Source: Parahoeflea olei (GTDB lineage: Bacteria > Pseudomonadota > Alphaproteobacteria > Rhizobiales > Rhizobiaceae). Taken from it: 64,000 nt of DNA. Both the position numbers and the translations under genes were made by a program. The notes beneath the pieces were generated by a model. The model did not search any database. It saw only the letters and a program-made list of their open reading frames with translations, and had not been told where the DNA came from. Every line of letters begins with the position of its first letter. Positions within the stretch are counted from its first letter, which is position 1. The stretch lies in the NCBI RefSeq assembly GCF_001703635.1, contig NZ_LQZT01000005.1:1-64000 (forward strand), in the 5' to 3' direction. Positions 49,960 through 62,215 of the stretch are shown one piece after another.

Positions 49960-50266
49960 TCAGGTCCTCGTTCCGTCCCGGTTCCGGGTCCGCTGATCGC
50001 CATTCCGGTCGCGCTTGTGGTGATTCGGCCTAACCCGTACCACGTTGAAAGCACTCAGTTACAGGCCAGAATAACCGGCGAAGGTTGCGCCAAGCCATCC
50101 TGTTGCATCGCGGACCGGGCCGTTTTGCGGCGAAGGCGGACAAACTTCGACCGTGCGGAAGCTTGCATGACCCGCGCGGCCCTTCCCATCGGCTTGCGCC
50201 GCAACGGACCAGCATGGCATCCATAGGATCCGCGCAATCATCCCGAGCCGACAAGGACCAAAGCCC
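49960..50266. other. Divergent ddl / P1 peptidase intergenic region
   Basis: A 307-bp spacer that must hold the promoters of ddl-ftsQAZ and the peptidase gene. I see no convincing ORF, operator or RNA in it. The sequence from 50017 to 50226 is open in one frame but the peptide is Arg-rich and not coding-like. Confidence 0.45.
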
Positions 50267-51394
50267 ATGCCAAGCCATCCCCTGCCCGACGCCTGGTCGA
50301 CCACGCCTTCGGGCAAGCTTCGCGCGCGCGGGCTCGGGCTGCCGTTCGAAGGCCTCTGCGGGCCGTGCAACGCCATCACCGACGTGCCCGGCGTCCGCGT
50401 CGGCTACGTCACCCTCATCGAGGGGCACGGGCCTCTCAAGCCCGGCAAGGGTCCGGTGCGCACGGGCGTGACGGCCATCGTCCCGCGCGAAGCGGAACGG
50501 ATGCACGAGCCGCTGTTTGCCGGTTTCTTCAGCCTGAACGGCAACGGCGAACTCAGCGGCACGCATTACATCGAGGAAACCGGCAAGTTCGGGCTGCCGA
50601 TCACCCTCACCAACACCCATTCCTGCGGGATCGCCCGTGATGCCACCATCCGCTGGGCGGTCGATCGCCTGGCCGACCGCTTCCATGACGACTTCGCCCT
50701 GCCGGTGGCGGCGGAAACCTATGACGGCTTCCTCAACGACATCAACGGCTTTCACGTGCAAACCGGGCACGTGCTCGAGGCGATCGAAAATGCGCGGGGC
50801 GGCCCGATCGAGGAAGGCAGCGTCGGCGGCGGTACCGGCATGAAGTGCTTCGGCTTCAAGGCAGGCTCCGGCACCGCTTCCCGGCGGGTGAGTCAGTTTG
50901 GCGCGGACTATACGGTCGGCGTGTTCGTGCAGGCCAATTTCGGCACCCGACGGCATCTGACCATTCTCGGCCGGCCCGTCGGCACCGATCCGGAGCTTCC
51001 GCAGATGCGCGAGAACACCGCCGACACCGAACTGAGCTCGATCATCGCCGTGATCGCCACCGATGCCCCGTTCCTGCCGCACCAGCTCAAGCGTCTGGCG
51101 CGGCGGGCGACCTTCGGCATCGGCCGCACCGGCGGCATGGCCAACCACGGATCGGGCGACCTGTTCCTCGCCTTTTCCACCGCCCATGACGATCCGGGCG
51201 GCGGCGCCCTGCGCAGCCTGAGCTTCATCCCTGACGAGGATATCGATCCGTTCTTCGAAGCGGTGGTGCAGGCCACCGAGGAAGCCATCCTGAATGCCAT
51301 GATCGCCAATGCGGACATGACCGGCCGGGACGGCAATTTCGTGCCGGCGCTGCCGCATGCGGCGGTGCGCCGTGCATTCGGGCTTCAGCCATGA
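50267..51394 (+). CDS. P1 family peptidase (DmpA/L-aminopeptidase D-esterase type)
   Basis: A 375-residue member of the self-cleaving DmpA/BapA family. These N-terminal nucleophile-type enzymes remove N-terminal residues from peptides, amides or beta-peptides. Visible family motifs are NAITDVPGVRVG, GGGTGMKCFGFKAG, SGTASRRVSQFGADYTVGVFVQANFG in outline, and SSIIAVIATDAPFLPHQLKRLARR in outline. The expected autocleavage nucleophile is Ser258, just before IIAVIATDAP. It follows Ser, not the Gly usual in DmpA, so processing may differ. No signal peptide is visible. It faces away from ddl and is next to two GGDEF genes on the other strand. Confidence 0.88.
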   Translation: MPSHPLPDAWSTTPSGKLRARGLGLPFEGLCGPCNAITDVPGVRVGYVTLIEGHGPLKPGKGPVRTGVTAIVPREAERMHEPLFAGFFSLNGNGELSGTHYIEETGKFGLPITLTNTHSCGIARDATIRWAVDRLADRFHDDFALPVAAETYDGFLNDINGFHVQTGHVLEAIENARGGPIEEGSVGGGTGMKCFGFKAGSGTASRRVSQFGADYTVGVFVQANFGTRRHLTILGRPVGTDPELPQMRENTADTELSSIIAVIATDAPFLPHQLKRLARRATFGIGRTGGMANHGSGDLFLAFSTAHDDPGGGALRSLSFIPDEDIDPFFEAVVQATEEAILNAMIANADMTGRDGNFVPALPHAAVRRAFGLQP

Positions 51395-51419
51395 GCCAAG
51401 ATCATGCCCGTCGGCCGTG

Positions 51420-52277
51420 TCAGCCCGCCGAGGCCCGGGGCGCGGCGGCTGCGACAACCTCCCGCTCCGGCACCGATCCGGTGTCGTAGCACAGCTCGAT
51501 CCGGTCGCGGCCCAACGCCTTGGCGGCATAGAGCGCCTTGTCGGCGCGCGAGAAGGTTTCCCGGAAACTCTGCCCCGGAAGCGCACGGGTGACCCCGCCG
51601 GAGATGGTGGCATTGATCGCGGCCGCGTCGATGCTCACCTTGAGCCCGGCTATCCGGATCCGGGCAAGTTCGCCGAGCGCGGTGAATTCGGCGAATCCCA
51701 GCTCGGCGCTGAACACGGCAAATTCCTCGCCGCCGATACGGCCGCAGACGCCCCGCCCGGCAAACACCGAGGACAGCGTCGCGCCGACCTTGACGATCAC
51801 CTCGTCCCCGGCGGCGTGACCGTAGCGGTCATTGACGAATTTGAAGCGGTCGATGTCGACCACCATCAACACCTTGTCGCGGTCGCAGGCTTCGAACTGT
51901 TCCAGGAAGGACCGTCGGTTGGCGAGCCCCGACAACACGTCGGTGCGGCTGAGAAGCTCGAGTTCGGCGCGCGACACGCTCAGATCGTAGATCGCAAATC
52001 CGATCACCGCATAGGCCACGACCGCGACCGAAAAGGCGATCGCCGGCGTGAGCATCGTGGCCGTGATGAAGCCATCCATCAACGTGTAGGGAAGCAACCC
52101 CACCTGCGCGAGAAGCGCCTGGGAGGAAATGTCGATGGCATAGGCCAGCACGGCGATCTTGCACGCCATCAGCGTCGCCTTGCGCCAGACCTGGAGCGGG
52201 GATTCGAATTCACCCAGCGTCAGCTGACGGATAATCCAGTTTTGGGCTCCCGCCACGATGGTATCGATCCAGTTCAT
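51420..52277 (-). CDS. Membrane GGDEF diguanylate cyclase, copy A
   Basis: A 285-residue predicted diguanylate cyclase making cyclic di-GMP. Two N-terminal membrane segments (ATLMACKIAVLAYAIDI and TPAIAFSVAVVAYAVIGFAIY) are followed by a short linker and a GGDEF domain. The catalytic motif is GGEEF in CGRIGGEEFAVF, and the metal/substrate region is VDIDRFKFVNDRYGHAAGD, so activity is expected. An RxxD product-inhibition site at the usual position five residues upstream is missing (RGVC instead). ATG at 52277 is used; a GTG lies two codons earlier. It is paralogous to the next minus-strand gene and shares its upstream motif. Confidence 0.9.
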   Translation of the reverse strand: MNWIDTIVAGAQNWIIRQLTLGEFESPLQVWRKATLMACKIAVLAYAIDISSQALLAQVGLLPYTLMDGFITATMLTPAIAFSVAVVAYAVIGFAIYDLSVSRAELELLSRTDVLSGLANRRSFLEQFEACDRDKVLMVVDIDRFKFVNDRYGHAAGDEVIVKVGATLSSVFAGRGVCGRIGGEEFAVFSAELGFAEFTALGELARIRIAGLKVSIDAAAINATISGGVTRALPGQSFRETFSRADKALYAAKALGRDRIELCYDTGSVPEREVVAAAAPRASAG

Positions 52278-52366
52278 CGGCACAATATTAGAACAAGCGG
52301 ATTAATATAATGCTGCGGCGAATCCGGCGTCCTGGAGCCTTTTACGCGACAACGCGGCTTTTGGGA

Positions 52367-52404
52367 TTGAAACGGCTGCGATGGTGAACCCGGGGTAAAC
52401 GGCC
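52367..52404 (-). promoter_or_regulatory. Upstream motif shared by both GGDEF genes, copy A
   Basis: 38 bp that match 53386-53423 at 29 positions. The common core on the minus strand is CGTTTACC..TTCACCAT..GTTTCAA. It is about 90 bp upstream of the copy A start codon, so a promoter or operator duplicated along with the gene is likely. Confidence 0.5.
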
Positions 52405-52430
52405 AGTCGCGGGCACCGGCCCGGAACGGA

Positions 52431-53279
52431 TCAGGCAAACCCGGCGCGGACAGTCTCCGGCCAGACGGCCAGCGTCACCGAAATCGGGACCGGCCCGGCC
52501 GGCTCCTCCAGGGCGGAATCGACGATGCGGTTGCGCCCGCCGAACTTGGCCGCATAGAGCGCCTTGTCCGCAAGGGAAAAGGTTTCACCGAAGCTCTTCC
52601 CGCTCGGCCCCCGGGCGATCCCGCCCGAGACGGTGATTCCGAAACCGGACGGGCCGATCCGCAGCCTTTCCACCCGAGAGCGGGCGCGCTCCGCGAGCAC
52701 CGCGAACTCGTCTGCCGCCATGTCGGCGGCGAACACCGCGAATTCCTCGCCGCCGATGCGGGCGCACAGGCACGGCGCGGGAAAGACCTCCACCAGAACC
52801 GCAGCCACGCTGGCAATCGTCACGTCGCCGGTGATGTGGCCATGGGTGTCGTTGATGGCCTTGAACCGGTCGATGTCGAACACGGCCAGCATCCTGTCAC
52901 GCGTGCAGCTATCGAAGGTCTGGTGAAACGCGCGCCGGTTGGCGAGCCCGGACAGCATGTCCGTTCGGCTCAGCCGTTCGAACTCCGCGCGCGAGACGCC
53001 GAGATCGTGGATCGCGAAGCCGACCACGAGATAGGCTCCGACGGAGAGGATGAACGTGATCGGCGGCGTCAGCACGATGGCCAGGATCAGCGCGGCTCGA
53101 AAATCGTACTGAAGAAGGCCGACGCTATAGAGCAGCAGATGTGCCGCCAGATTGAGAATGAGGGCCAGAACGGAAACCTTCAGCGCGACCCAAACCGACT
53201 TGCGGCCCACGTCCCGATAGGAACGGAACTCGCCCACCATCAATTGTTTGAGAATCCAGTTCCGGACGATGCCGACCAT
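52431..53279 (-). CDS. Membrane GGDEF diguanylate cyclase, copy B
   Basis: A 282-residue predicted diguanylate cyclase. The N-terminus RNWILKQLMVGEFRSYRDVGRK parallels NWIIRQLTLGEF of copy A. Two membrane segments (VLALILNLAAHLLLYSVGLL and ILAIVLTPPITFILSVGAYLVVGFAI in part) precede the GGDEF domain. The active-site motif is GGEEF in CARIGGEEFAVF, with FDIDRFKAINDTHGHITGD for substrate and metal. The RxxD inhibitory site is also missing (APCL). ATG at 53279 follows GAAGGAGCACATGT. With copy A it forms a tandem pair, so a duplication inside the cell-division cluster is likely. Confidence 0.9.
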   Translation of the reverse strand: MVGIVRNWILKQLMVGEFRSYRDVGRKSVWVALKVSVLALILNLAAHLLLYSVGLLQYDFRAALILAIVLTPPITFILSVGAYLVVGFAIHDLGVSRAEFERLSRTDMLSGLANRRAFHQTFDSCTRDRMLAVFDIDRFKAINDTHGHITGDVTIASVAAVLVEVFPAPCLCARIGGEEFAVFAADMAADEFAVLAERARSRVERLRIGPSGFGITVSGGIARGPSGKSFGETFSLADKALYAAKFGGRNRIVDSALEEPAGPVPISVTLAVWPETVRAGFA

Positions 53280-53385
53280 ACATGTGCTCCTTCAGGCACA
53301 CAGTGGTAGGCCCGGTCGCCTTAACATTGTCCTGACACCCGGCAAGGGAAGCGCAGCCCTTGGGCCGGATCGACATAATTCAAGC

Positions 53386-53423
53386 TTGAAACAGATGCTA
53401 TGGTGAAGAGACGGTAAACGACC
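53386..53423 (-). promoter_or_regulatory. Upstream motif shared by both GGDEF genes, copy B
   Basis: See 52367-52404; 29 of 38 positions agree. It lies about 107 bp upstream of the copy B start codon. The rest of the 291-bp spacer to murB shows no coding region. Confidence 0.5.
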
Positions 53424-53570
53424 GGCCTTGCGGCACTTGGCGCAAGGCGCGGCAGCACCCCGCGCGAGGATGCTCGCACGCGGGTCCGGATGCGGCATCA
53501 CGCCCCCGCGTGGGCACGGTCTTGAAAGGCCGGTGCAAGTCGGCACAAAGGACGCCCGGCGGCTGCGGCC

Positions 53571-54544
53571 TCAGACCATCTGGCCCAGGAACTCCTGCAC
53601 CAACTGGCCGGGCTCGAACAGGCCGAGCCGCTTGATTTCCCAGTCGAGCCGGACACCCGAATTCTCCAGCACCCGCGCACGCACGGTCTCGCCGAGATGC
53701 TCGAGTTCGTAGCCTGACGCGGTGCCGGTGTTGATCATGAAGTTGCAGTGCATCGGCGACATCTGCGCGCCACCGATGGTGAGCCCGCGGCAGCCGGCGT
53801 CGTCGATCAGCTTCCAGGCGGAATGACCGGGCGGGTTCTTGAAGGTCGAGCCGCCGGTCTTCTCGCGGATCGGCTGCACCGTCTCGCGGTGGTGCTGCAC
53901 GGCGTCCATCGCGGCACGGATGTCGTCCTGTTCGCCGGGTTCGCCTTCGAAGATGGCGCGGGTGAAGATCAAGTTGGCGGGCGCCGAGGAATGCCGGTAG
54001 GCATAGCCCATCTCGGCATTGGAAAAGACGTGTCGGGCGCCCTTGCGGTCGATCGCATGCACCTCGACCACGCGCTCGCGGGTTTCCACCCCATTGGCGC
54101 CGGCATTCATCCTGAGCGCGCCGCCGATGGCGCCGGGAATGCCGTGATAGAAGTGGAAGCCGGCGATGCCTGCTTCGAGCGCGACCGCGGCCACATGCTT
54201 GTCCGGGCAGGAGGCGCCGGCCGAAATCCGGGTGTCGGAAATCTGCTCGGCCTGGCCAAAGCCCTTGGCCGAGAGCCGGATGACGACACCCGGGATGCCG
54301 CCGTCGCGCACCAGCAGGTTCGATCCGATGCCGACCGGCAGCACAGGCACGTCTTCGGGCAGCGCGGCGAGAAAGCCTGCAAGATCGTCCTCGTCGGCCG
54401 GCTGGAACAGCAGTTCCGCCGGTCCGCCGGTGCGGAACCAGGTGATCTTCGACATCTCGGCATTCGGCGTCAGCCGGCCGCGCACATCGCCGAGCCGGCC
54501 TTCGAGCGTCGCGAGCAGCCGCTCGCCATCGACCTGAAGCGGCT

Positions 54545-54548
<4 letters not shown>
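53571..54548 (-). CDS. murB: UDP-N-acetylenolpyruvoylglucosamine reductase
   Basis: MurB reduces UDP-GlcNAc-enolpyruvate to UDP-MurNAc, using FAD and NADPH. The 325-residue protein has [15 protein letters not shown] and [21 protein letters not shown] FAD-binding segments, then [17 protein letters not shown] and the catalytic-region GSTFKNPPG (the Ser is the proton donor expected in type I MurB). ATG at 54548 overlaps the murC stop by 4 bp (ATGA), so it is coupled. It is the last gene of the murG-murC-murB series before the GGDEF insertion. Confidence 0.95.
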
Positions 54549-55947
<1,399 letters not shown>

Positions 55948-55951
<4 letters not shown>

Positions 55952-57075
55952 GCGGACGTGCTCCTAAACTGGTCGATGCTGATCCCCTCCGCAATAGCTT
56001 CTGCGAGATTGGCAAGCAAGCGCGCGGCGTCGGGTTTTCCCGTCGCCTGGGCGGCCGCGGCGGTGGCGGCAAGGCCGGCGGGATCGTTCATCCGGTCGGC
56101 GATCATCTCCGAAAGAAGCTGCGGGCTGAGATCCGCCTGGCGCACGACGCTGGCCCCGCCCTTGGCCATCAGCGCCGCCGCATTCGCCGCCTGGTCGTGG
56201 TCGAGCGCATAGGGATAGGGCACCAGGATCGCCGAGCGGCCGATCACCGCGATCTCCGACACGGTCGAGGCGCCCGAGCGCGAGATCACCAGATGCGCGG
56301 CGCCGATGCGCGCGGCCATGTCGGTGAAGAACGGCGAGACCTCGGCCTTGACGCCGAGCTCCTCGAGCCGTGCGCGCACATGCGGCTCGTCTTCCGGCCG
56401 GGCCTGCTGGGTGAGCTCGAGCCGCGGCCGCAGATCGTCGGGCAAAAGCGCGATCGCCGCCGGAATGGCGTCCGAGAAGAACTGCGCGCCCTGGCTGCCG
56501 CCGAACACGACCAGACGGAACGGCTCGCCGTCCATCGAGGGCTGATAGGGAATGGCCGCCGCCGCGATCACTTCCGGGCGCACCGGGTTGCCGGTGATCA
56601 CGGTCTTGGCCGCATGCGTGCCCTTGCCTTCCGGCAGGAAGCCGCCGGCGATCACCTTGACGCGTGACGCGAGCGCCTTGTTGGCGCGGCCCATCACCGC
56701 GTTCTGCTCATGCAGCATCGAGGGGATGCCGGCATTCGACGCCGCGATCAGCGGCGGGATCGTCGGATAGCCGCCGAAGCCGATCACCGCGTCGGGCCGG
56801 ATCCGGCGCAGAAGCGCACCGGCCTCGCGCACGCCCTGGAACAGCGTCCACAGCGATTTGACGACCTTGAGCGGATTCTTCGAACCGATGGTGGCTGAAC
56901 GGACCACATGGATCTCGGAAGCCGGGAACTTGCCGGCAAAGCGCTCGGCGCGGCTGTCGGTGACGAGATGCACGCGGTGGCCGCGGGCGATGAGTTCATG
57001 CGCCAGCGCCTCCGCGGGAAACAGGTGGCCGCCGGTGCCGCCAGCCGACAGCAGGAAGAGTTTGCTCTGCTCCAT
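55948..57075 (-). CDS. murG: UDP-GlcNAc:undecaprenyl-PP-MurNAc-pentapeptide transferase
   Basis: MurG converts lipid I to lipid II at the cytosolic face of the membrane. The 375-residue GT28 enzyme has the N-terminal G loop [28 protein letters not shown], the second G loop [16 protein letters not shown] and the donor-binding region [24 protein letters not shown] in outline. ATG at 57075 begins [13 protein letters not shown]. It overlaps murC by 4 bp. Confidence 0.96.
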
Positions 57076-57079
57076 GATG

Positions 57080-58234
57080 CTATTCCGCCGCTACGCCCGC
57101 CAGCGGCCGGTACATCACGCGCGGCTTGGCCCGGGTTTCGGGCCGCCGCCGCGTGAGCGCGAGCAGGAAGCCCGCCGTGATCGCCACCGCCACCATCGAC
57201 GATCCGCCATAGGAAATCAGCGGCAGCGTCATGCCCTTGGCCGGCAAGAGTTCGAGATTGACGCCGATATTGATGAAGGACTGGAAGCCGATCAAAAGCG
57301 ACAGGCCCGCGACCGCCAGCCGGGTGAAATCGTCCTGCTCGCGGCTCGCGCGCACAAGTCCGCGGATCACCAGGAGCGCGAACAGCAGGACCAGCACCAT
57401 GCAGAAGACGATGCCGAACTCCTCGGCCGCGACGGAGAAGACGAAGTCGGTGTGGCTGTCGGGAAGGATGCGCTTGATCGTGCCCTCGCCCGGCCCCTGG
57501 CCGAACCAGTCACCGCGGATGATCGCCTCGCGCGCGGTGTCGACCTGGAAACTGTCGCCCTCGCCGAACAGGAAGCCGTTGATGCGCTCGGCCACGTGCG
57601 GAAACATGAAATAGGCCGAAATCGCACCGGCGGTGGCGGCACCGCCCAGAAGCACGATCCAGAACCAGGACATGCCGGCCATGAAGAACATTCCGCCCCA
57701 GATCGCGGTGGTCAGCATGGTCTGCCCGAAGTCGGGCTGCGCCACGAGAAGGGCTGCGACGATGCCGAACAGGATGATCGCGAACAGGTTTCCGGGGATT
57801 TCGGGATGCCGGGAGCGTTCCGAGAACAGCCAGGCGCAGATCACCACGAAAGCGGGCTTCATGAATTCCGACGGCTGGATCGAAATCCCGAGGATCGAGA
57901 CCCAGCGCCGCGAGCCCTTGATCTCGACGCCGAAGAACAGCGCCAGCACCATCAGGAGGATCGATCCGGCGAGCAGCAGCAACGCCATCCGCCGCACCTG
58001 CCGCGGGCTCAGGAACGAAACCGCGAACATCACCACCAGCGCCGGAATGAGGAAGATGCCGTGGCGCGTGACGAAGTGGAAGCTGTCGAGACCGAGACGC
58101 TCGGCCACGGCCGGGCTGGCCGCGAACGAGAGCATCAGCCCGATGCCCATCAAGCCGATAAAGGCCGCCAGAAACAGGCGGTCGATGGTCCAGAACCAGT
58201 CGGCGACCGGTCCGCGCTCGACGCGGCTAACCAT
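57080..58234 (-). CDS. ftsW: Septal peptidoglycan glycosyltransferase FtsW
   Basis: FtsW is a SEDS-family glycosyltransferase that polymerises septal peptidoglycan with FtsI. The 384-residue membrane protein has about ten helices. It contains [35 protein letters not shown] (a conserved Asp expected for catalysis) and the C-terminal [14 protein letters not shown] signature. ATG at 58234 (MVSRVERGP) follows GGGAGAACAGC and overlaps murD by 8 bp; the frame is open to 58273. It is followed by murG after 4 bp. Confidence 0.95.
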   Translation of the reverse strand: MVSRVERGPVADWFWTIDRLFLAAFIGLMGIGLMLSFAASPAVAERLGLDSFHFVTRHGIFLIPALVVMFAVSFLSPRQVRRMALLLLAGSILLMVLALFFGVEIKGSRRWVSILGISIQPSEFMKPAFVVICAWLFSERSRHPEIPGNLFAIILFGIVAALLVAQPDFGQTMLTTAIWGGMFFMAGMSWFWIVLLGGAATAGAISAYFMFPHVAERINGFLFGEGDSFQVDTAREAIIRGDWFGQGPGEGTIKRILPDSHTDFVFSVAAEEFGIVFCMVLVLLFALLVIRGLVRASREQDDFTRLAVAGLSLLIGFQSFINIGVNLELLPAKGMTLPLISYGGSSMVAVAITAGFLLALTRRRPETRAKPRVMYRPLAGVAAE

Positions 58235-59648
58235 GCTGTTCTCCCTTGGGTTCGACATCGATGAGCATATCAATATCGTCTAAAGCAGACACCAGGCTTA
58301 CGAAGGCGTCGCCGCGGACCTCGAAATTGCGGAACTGGTCGAAGCTTGCGCAGGCCGGCGACAACAGCACCACCGGCATGGCGTCGCCGTCGTGGGCCGC
58401 GTCCGCCGCCGCAGCAGTCACTGCGTTCTCGAGCGTGCCCGAGATCTCGTAGGGCAAATGCGTGCCGATGGTGGCCGCAAACCCCGCCGCCGCCTCGCCG
58501 ATCAGATAGGCCTTGGCGATGCGTCCGAATTCCGGCTCGAGCGCGGTGATCCCGCCGTCCTTCGGCAGGCCGCCGGCGATCCAGTAGATGCGCTGGTAGC
58601 TCTTGAGCGCGGGCAGCGCGGCCTCGGCATTGGTGGCCTTGGAATCATTGACGAACACCACCCTGCCCCGGCGCGCGACCGGCTGCATCCGGTGCTTGAG
58701 GCCGGGAAAGCTCTCAAGCCCGGCGCGGATCTCCGCGTCGCTCAATCCGACGCTGCGGCAGGCGGCGATGGCGGCGGCCGCGTTCTGCGCATTGTGCGCG
58801 CCGCGCAGCGTGGCAACGCCCGAAAGGTCGGCGATATCCGTGACCACGCCATCGCGCGCCTCGCGGATCATCGCGCCGTCGGCGAACACCCCGTCCGCGA
58901 GCGCATGGTCCTTGGAGACCCGGACGACCCGGCGCCCGCCCGCCTCGATGCGTCGGGCGATGGTCCGGCAGAAGTCGTCGTCGTCGCCGACGATGGCGGT
59001 TTCGCTGCGGGCCACCAGCCGCGCCTTGACGTCGGCATAGTGCTCGAACGAGCCGTGCCGGTCGAGATGGTCCGGCGTCAGGTTGAGCAACAGGCCCGCA
59101 CTCGGGTTGAGCGAGGGGGCGAGGTCGATCTGGTAGGACGAGCATTCGACCACATAGACACGGTCCGGCGCCGGGGGCGCGAGCGTGAGCACGGCGATGC
59201 CGATATTGCCGCCCAGCTGGGCGTCGCGGCCCGCATGGGCGACGAGATGGGCAATCAGCGCGGTGGTGGTCGACTTGCCGTTGGTGCCGGTAATCGCGAT
59301 GAAGGGCGCATCCGGCGCCAGCGCCCGCCGCTCGCGCGCGAAAATCTCGACATCGCCGATGATCTCGACGCCGTTGGCGGTGGCAAGCTCCGCCGTCCAG
59401 TGCGGCTTGGGATGGGTCAGGGGAACGCCCGGCGAGAGCACCAGCGTGTCAATCGCGGTCCAGTCGAGCGCGCGCAGGTCGCCCACGGCGAGCCCTTCCG
59501 CGCGCGCCGCCTCCACCTGCGCGGGATTGTCGTCCCAGGAGACCACATCGGCGCCGCCGGCCGCCAGCGATCGGGCGGTGGCGAGCCCCGAACCGCCCAG
59601 ACCGAACAAGGCCACGCGCTTGCCGCGAAAGGTGGATGCCGCGATCAT
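58227..59648 (-). CDS. murD: UDP-N-acetylmuramoylalanine--D-glutamate ligase
   Basis: MurD adds D-Glu to UDP-MurNAc-L-Ala. The 473-residue Mur ligase has the N-terminal [22 protein letters not shown] motif [39 protein letters not shown] and [17 protein letters not shown], all usual for MurD. ATG at 59648 ([14 protein letters not shown]) is 3 bp after mraY. The 3' end overlaps ftsW. Confidence 0.96.
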   Translation of the reverse strand: MIAASTFRGKRVALFGLGGSGLATARSLAAGGADVVSWDDNPAQVEAARAEGLAVGDLRALDWTAIDTLVLSPGVPLTHPKPHWTAELATANGVEIIGDVEIFARERRALAPDAPFIAITGTNGKSTTTALIAHLVAHAGRDAQLGGNIGIAVLTLAPPAPDRVYVVECSSYQIDLAPSLNPSAGLLLNLTPDHLDRHGSFEHYADVKARLVARSETAIVGDDDDFCRTIARRIEAGGRRVVRVSKDHALADGVFADGAMIREARDGVVTDIADLSGVATLRGAHNAQNAAAAIAACRSVGLSDAEIRAGLESFPGLKHRMQPVARRGRVVFVNDSKATNAEAALPALKSYQRIYWIAGGLPKDGGITALEPEFGRIAKAYLIGEAAAGFAATIGTHLPYEISGTLENAVTAAAADAAHDGDAMPVVLLSPACASFDQFRNFEVRGDAFVSLVSALDDIDMLIDVEPKGEQHG

Positions 59649-59651
59649 GAT

Positions 59652-60755
59652 TTACCTCAGCTTGAGCGTCGCGAGCCCGATCATCGCGAGGCCCACGGAA
59701 ATGATCCAGAACCGCACCACGACCTGGCTTTCGGTCCAGCCCAGTTTTTCGAAATGGTGGTGGATCGGCGCCATCAGGAACACGCGCTTGCCGGTCAGCT
59801 TGAACGAGGCGACCTGGATGATCACCGACAGCGCTTCCATCACGAACAACCCGCCGATGATCGCCATGACGATCTCGTGCTTGGTGGCGACCGCCACCGT
59901 GCCGATCAGCCCGCCGAGCGCGAGCGACCCGGTGTCGCCCATGAAGATTGCCGCCGGCGGCGCGTTGAACCACAGGAAGCCGAGGCCGGCGCCGATCACC
60001 GCGCCCAGGATCACCGCGAGTTCACCGGTGCCGGGGACGAAATGGATCTGCAGGTAATTGGCGAAGACCGCGTTGCCGGCGAGATAGGCAATGGCGCCGA
60101 AGGAGGCGGCCGCGATCATCACCGGCACGATGGCGAGACCGTCGAGACCGTCGGTGAGATTGACCGCATTGCCCGCGGCCACGATCACGAAGGCGCCGAA
60201 GACGATGAAGAACCAGCCGAGATCGAGGAGCAGGTCCTTGAAGAACGGAAACGCCAGCGACGAGCCGAAGCTCGCGCCATTGGCGGGCGAGGCCGCCATC
60301 GAGGCCTGCATGATGAAGAACACGGCGATTCCGGCGATCAGGAATTCGAAGCCGAGCCGGGCGCGGCCGGAAAAGCCCTTGTGGCTCTGCTTGGTGACCT
60401 TGAGATAGTCGTCATAGAAACCGATCGCGCCGAAGCCGAGCGTGACCAACAGCGTGGTGACCACATAGACGCTCGACAGGTCCGCCCACAGCAGCGAGGA
60501 GCCGACAATGCCCGCCAGGATCATCAGCCCGCCCATGGTCGGCGTGCCGGCCTTGAGAAAATGGGTCTGCGGTCCATCGGCGCGGATCGGCTGTCCGCGC
60601 CCCTGGCGCACCCGAAGGGAGGCGATGATTCGTGGCCCGAACAGAAACACAATCAGCGCCGAGGTAAACATAGCTGCCCCGGTCCGGAAGGTTATATATC
60701 TGAAAAGATTGAAAAACTGGACTTGATCCGCCAGATCCACCAACCAGATGAGCAT
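59652..60755 (-). CDS. mraY: Phospho-N-acetylmuramoyl-pentapeptide transferase
   Basis: MraY transfers phospho-MurNAc-pentapeptide to undecaprenyl phosphate, giving lipid I. The 367-residue protein has about ten membrane helices. Its active-site motifs include GFYDDYLKV (the Asp pair), [16 protein letters not shown] and [15 protein letters not shown]. The C-terminal [20 protein letters not shown] in outline is typical, including the HHHFE motif. It starts [18 protein letters not shown] at 60755, 23 bp after murF, and precedes murD by 3 bp. Confidence 0.97.
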   Translation of the reverse strand: MLIWLVDLADQVQFFNLFRYITFRTGAAMFTSALIVFLFGPRIIASLRVRQGRGQPIRADGPQTHFLKAGTPTMGGLMILAGIVGSSLLWADLSSVYVVTTLLVTLGFGAIGFYDDYLKVTKQSHKGFSGRARLGFEFLIAGIAVFFIMQASMAASPANGASFGSSLAFPFFKDLLLDLGWFFIVFGAFVIVAAGNAVNLTDGLDGLAIVPVMIAAASFGAIAYLAGNAVFANYLQIHFVPGTGELAVILGAVIGAGLGFLWFNAPPAAIFMGDTGSLALGGLIGTVAVATKHEIVMAIIGGLFVMEALSVIIQVASFKLTGKRVFLMAPIHHHFEKLGWTESQVVVRFWIISVGLAMIGLATLKLR

Positions 60756-60778
60756 ATTATGCGACCTCTTAGCGTCGT

Positions 60779-62215
60779 TTATTCTTGCGTGCTGCTGTCA
60801 GACACAGCCCGATACTTGTCAAGAAACGCCTTGACGATGCGCCCGAAGCCGATGCCGAGCGACGATTTGATCATGACGACGTCGCCGTCCTGGATGACGG
60901 TTGCGAGATGGCCGGCAAGCGCATCCGCATCGTCGCGGTGGACGGTTTCGATCTCCGAGCCGACCGCGGTGCGCAGCGCCTGCATCTCGGGACCGGCCAG
61001 GCACAGAAGATCCACCTTGGCCTCGCGCACCGGCGCGGCCAGGTCGCGATGCACGCGCTCGGAGAAGGCGCCCATCTCCAGCATGTCGCCGAGCACGGCG
61101 ATGCGCCGTCCGCCGGGCCCCACCGGCGTGTCGCGCAGCATCTCCAGCGCGGCCCGCATCGAGACCGGGTTGGCATTGTAGCTTTCATCGATCAGCAGGA
61201 AGCTGCCGCCGTGGTCGAGCGCCAGCCGGTGGCGGGCGCCACGGCCCTTTTCTGCGGAGATGCCGGCAAGCGCATGCACCGCCTTGTCGAGGTCGGCGCC
61301 CAGCAGGTGCACGGCCCCCAGCACCGCCAGCGCGTTCTGCACCAGATGCCGCCCCGGTGCGCCGATCCTGACGGCCAGGTCGTTGCCACCGACGCGGGCG
61401 GTGATGGTCGAGCCATCGGGCTCCAGCTCGCAGTTGAGCAGCCGGTAACCGGATTTGGCGTTCTCGCCGAAGGAATGGACGTTTTTGATGCCGAGCTCGC
61501 CGGCGCGCTTCTTGAGCCAGGCGAATTTCTCGTTGTCGCGGTTCAGCAGCACATGGCCGCCCGCATCAAGCCCTTCCATGATTTCGGCCTTGGCCGCGGC
61601 GATCTCGCCCAGATTCTTGAAATTGCCCAGATGCGCGGCGGCAATGGTGGTGATGATCGCCACATGCGGACGCACCATCTTGACCAGCGGCCGGATCTCG
61701 TCGGGATGGTTCATGCCGATCTCGAACACGCCAAAGGCAGCGCTCTGCGGCATCCGGCCGAGCGTGAGCGGAACGCCCCAGTGATTGTTGAAGGAGGCCA
61801 CCGAGGCATGCACCTCGCCGCTGCCTTCGAGCGCATGGCGCAGCATTTCCTTGGAGGAAGTCTTGCCCACCGACCCGGTGACCGCGACGATCCGGGCCTC
61901 GGAGCGGGCACGCGCGGCGCGGCCGAGGTCCTCGAGCGCGGCGAGCACGTCGTTGACCACGATCATCGGCGAGGTGACGCGGCCGAGCGCGGGCAGTTTG
62001 GCTTCCGAGACGACCAGCAGGCTTGCGCCATTGGCCACGGCGACGCTGGCGAAATCATGGCCGTCGAAGCGGTCGCCCTTGATGGCGAAGAAGGCGTCGC
62101 CTTCGCTCACGCTGCGGCTGTCGATCGAGATGCCTGTGACGCCCTCGGGCAGCATGCCCAGCGGACGCCCGTCCATGGCCTCGACCATGTCTTGAGAGGT
62201 CCACAGCAGGCTCAT
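60779..62215 (-). CDS. murF: UDP-N-acetylmuramoyl-tripeptide--D-alanyl-D-alanine ligase
   Basis: MurF adds the D-Ala-D-Ala made by Ddl to the peptide stem. The 478-residue Mur ligase has [23 protein letters not shown] motif [25 protein letters not shown] and [18 protein letters not shown] in outline, all typical of MurF. It overlaps murE by 4 bp at its start (ATG at 62215). It is 23 bp before mraY. Confidence 0.96.
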   Translation of the reverse strand: MSLLWTSQDMVEAMDGRPLGMLPEGVTGISIDSRSVSEGDAFFAIKGDRFDGHDFASVAVANGASLLVVSEAKLPALGRVTSPMIVVNDVLAALEDLGRAARARSEARIVAVTGSVGKTSSKEMLRHALEGSGEVHASVASFNNHWGVPLTLGRMPQSAAFGVFEIGMNHPDEIRPLVKMVRPHVAIITTIAAAHLGNFKNLGEIAAAKAEIMEGLDAGGHVLLNRDNEKFAWLKKRAGELGIKNVHSFGENAKSGYRLLNCELEPDGSTITARVGGNDLAVRIGAPGRHLVQNALAVLGAVHLLGADLDKAVHALAGISAEKGRGARHRLALDHGGSFLLIDESYNANPVSMRAALEMLRDTPVGPGGRRIAVLGDMLEMGAFSERVHRDLAAPVREAKVDLLCLAGPEMQALRTAVGSEIETVHRDDADALAGHLATVIQDGDVVMIKSSLGIGFGRIVKAFLDKYRAVSDSSTQE

